Assembly: GCF_019052365.1 (NCBI RefSeq)
Contig: NZ_JAHQUY010000038.1
Coordinates: 1 to 32,316, forward strand
Reading direction: 5' to 3'
Length of the DNA: 32,316 nt
Source: Leyella stercorea
GTDB taxonomy: Bacteria; Bacteroidota; Bacteroidia; Bacteroidales; Bacteroidaceae
Of the stretch, positions 31,116-32,316 are shown in pieces (the first letter of the stretch is position 1; each line of letters starts with the position of its first letter). Both the position numbers and the translations under genes were made by a program. The notes below the pieces were generated by a model. That model saw nothing but the letters and a program-made list of their open reading frames with translations, ran no database searches and was not told where the DNA came from.

Positions 31116-32129
31116 ATGTCAAAATACATTACTATAAAGGATATAGCCAACGAACTCGGCATATCCAAGTCTACCGTGTCGCGCGCTCTTTCGGGCGACG
31201 CCTCGAACGTAAAGGCGGAAACCATGAAGCTCATCACCGAGACAGCCCGACGCATGGGCTACCAGCGCAACGAACTGGCGGTGAGCCTGCGCAGGCAAAG
31301 CTCGCACAACATAGCCATCATCATCCCCGAGATAGTCACCACGTTCTACATGACCTTCATCGGCCATGCGCAGACCATACTGCGCAAGCATGGCTACAAC
31401 GTGCTCATCGCTACGTCGAACGAGAACGCCGAACAGGAGCGCTTGAATATAGAGATGATGGAGAAGTGTATGGTTGACGGCATACTTATCAGCGTCTGCG
31501 ACAAGGAGAAGAATATCGATATATATCGCCGTGTCATAGGGCGCGGCATACCGATGGTGTTCTTCGACCGCACGCTGGAGTGGGGTGACGCTTCGCAGGT
31601 GCGCCTCGACGACTATATCATGTCGTTCTTTATGGTGGAGCAGCTCATACGCAGCGGTTGCAAGCGCATCGTGCACATAGCCGGACCGGCGCATATACGC
31701 AACGGTTACGAACGCTTGCGCGGCTACCGCGACGCTCTCGAGAAGTTTCACATAGCCTACGACAAGACGCTCGTGCTGCCTCCAGCGTTGAGCGCCGACG
31801 AGGGAAGCGACGTTATGTCTGCCTTTCTTGACAGAAACATTCCGTTCGACGCCGTGTTCGGATTCACAGAGACTGCGCTTATCGGTGCAAAGAACATTAT
31901 GCAGAAGCGCGGATTGCGCATACCGGCAGACGCCCGCATCTGCTGCATGTCGGGCACAGCGCTCTGCACGCTCGTTTTTCCCACGATAACTGCTGTGGAG
32001 CAACCCATCGAACAAATGGCTGCTGAGGCTTGCCGGCTGCTTATGGCTCATGTCGCCGACAGCGCGAAGTGTGCAGAGGACATCGTGCTGCGCGGCGAAA
32101 TCATAGACCGAGAGTCGACGGCGGTGTAG
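31116..32129 (+). CDS. LacI-family transcriptional regulator (second copy)
   Basis: The 337-residue protein is a paralogue of the regulator at 19322. The HTH is ITIKDIANELGISKSTVSRA (5-24); the recognition helix starts KSTVSRA, where the first copy has VSTVSRA. The effector domain runs from IAIIIPEIVTTFYMTFIGHA to TALCTLVFPTITAVEQPIEQ. It is divergent from the GPH symporter/zinc dehydrogenase operon, with the altered triple box module between them, so it very likely controls that operon. Full length; no sign of damage. Confidence 0.93.
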   Translation: MSKYITIKDIANELGISKSTVSRALSGDASNVKAETMKLITETARRMGYQRNELAVSLRRQSSHNIAIIIPEIVTTFYMTFIGHAQTILRKHGYNVLIATSNENAEQERLNIEMMEKCMVDGILISVCDKEKNIDIYRRVIGRGIPMVFFDRTLEWGDASQVRLDDYIMSFFMVEQLIRSGCKRIVHIAGPAHIRNGYERLRGYRDALEKFHIAYDKTLVLPPALSADEGSDVMSAFLDRNIPFDAVFGFTETALIGAKNIMQKRGLRIPADARICCMSGTALCTLVFPTITAVEQPIEQMAAEACRLLMAHVADSAKCAEDIVLRGEIIDRESTAV

Positions 32130-32236
32130 GTTTTCAACGGAACGATGCTAAAAATCTGTGAAAATGTGCTTGTGTTCGTGCATACACGTTGATTTAGGTC
32201 AACAATAAGGCGTAAAATCGAATGTTTTGCTTATAT

Positions 32237-32270
32237 TGTTTGCGCAAACAGCAGATTGTTTATACCTTTG
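32237..32270 (+). promoter_or_regulatory. Promoter with overlapping palindromic operator for a gene beyond the window
   Basis: TTTG (32239-32242), 20 bp, TACCTTTG (32263-32270). A perfect 14-bp palindrome TGTTTGCGCAAACA (32237-32250) covers the -33 element, as expected for a repressor site. The gene it drives lies to the right of the window. Confidence 0.6.
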
Positions 32271-32316
32271 CATCGTCAAAAGATTAATAGATTGTTTAGG
32301 TTAGTAGTAATAGATT

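Noticed and set aside
30824..31255. Upstream extension of the GPH symporter frame by 144 codons
   Set aside because: It crosses the promoter, the box module and the 5' end of the divergent LacI gene. The family-typical start MKTTSSKG at 30823 follows the promoter at the right distance.
1..32316. tRNA, rRNA, insertion sequences, transposases or integrases
   Set aside because: No such gene or terminal inverted repeat with target duplication was recognised on either strand.

Overview
The window looks like a chromosomal segment of a Bacteroidales bacterium, most likely Prevotellaceae. It has SusC/SusD pairs, promoters of the TTTG-N19-TAnnTTTG type, no obvious strong Shine-Dalgarno sequences, fucose-permease-type and GPH-type sugar transporters, and TonB-dependent receptors. 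The genus is an inference from gene content; no rRNA or tRNA is present to test it.

Layout. (1) 1-7813 is a polysaccharide or oligosaccharide utilisation region: the start of a SusC-like gene that stops early at the left edge, a secreted GH27 alpha-galactosidase with two NPCBM domains, and a divergent SusC/SusD pair. The alpha-galactosidase reading frame is broken at an 8-base G/C homopolymer just after the signal peptide. (2) 8031-9763 holds a conserved two-gene unit, an IscU/NifU-like scaffold protein and a GGGtGRT protein, followed by a clear terminator. (3) 9910-11406 holds two small DUF3791-like genes and a RhuM-family gene. (4) 11631-17218 is an AT-rich minus-strand defence island: C5 DNA methyltransferase, DUF3883-type nuclease, second C5 methyltransferase with an unusual C-terminal domain, and a second PD-(D/E)XK-like nuclease. 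It is bordered by hairpins and, on the right, by two different 22-nt tandem arrays. (5) 17587-23450 holds NDH-2, a LacI regulator, a mannitol-2-dehydrogenase-like enzyme and a sugar MFS transporter. (6) 23509-27934 holds a small heat-shock protein, a TonB receptor with a periplasmic HMA-domain protein (metal-related), a VOC-fold protein and an outer-membrane protein. (7) 28333-32129 holds a zinc alcohol/polyol dehydrogenase and a GPH symporter (one operon) divergent from a second LacI regulator. The window ends in a promoter for a gene outside it.

The most notable discovery is a recurring 43-bp regulatory module: three 12-bp CG-centred LacI-type boxes arranged box1-N7-box2-box3, always pointing the same way relative to the promoter. 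It occurs upstream of ndh, the mannitol dehydrogenase, the outer-membrane protein and the GPH symporter. The distance from box3 to the -33 element is identical in three cases and 1 bp longer in the fourth. The first three share AACGTT cores, and the one beside the second LacI gene has changed cores. This suggests two paralogous LacI regulons with the same architecture, in which the regulator sits upstream of the promoter, a position more typical of an activator than a repressor. The first would link polyol oxidation (making NADH), uptake and NADH re-oxidation by NDH-2; the second would control the GPH symporter/dehydrogenase operon.
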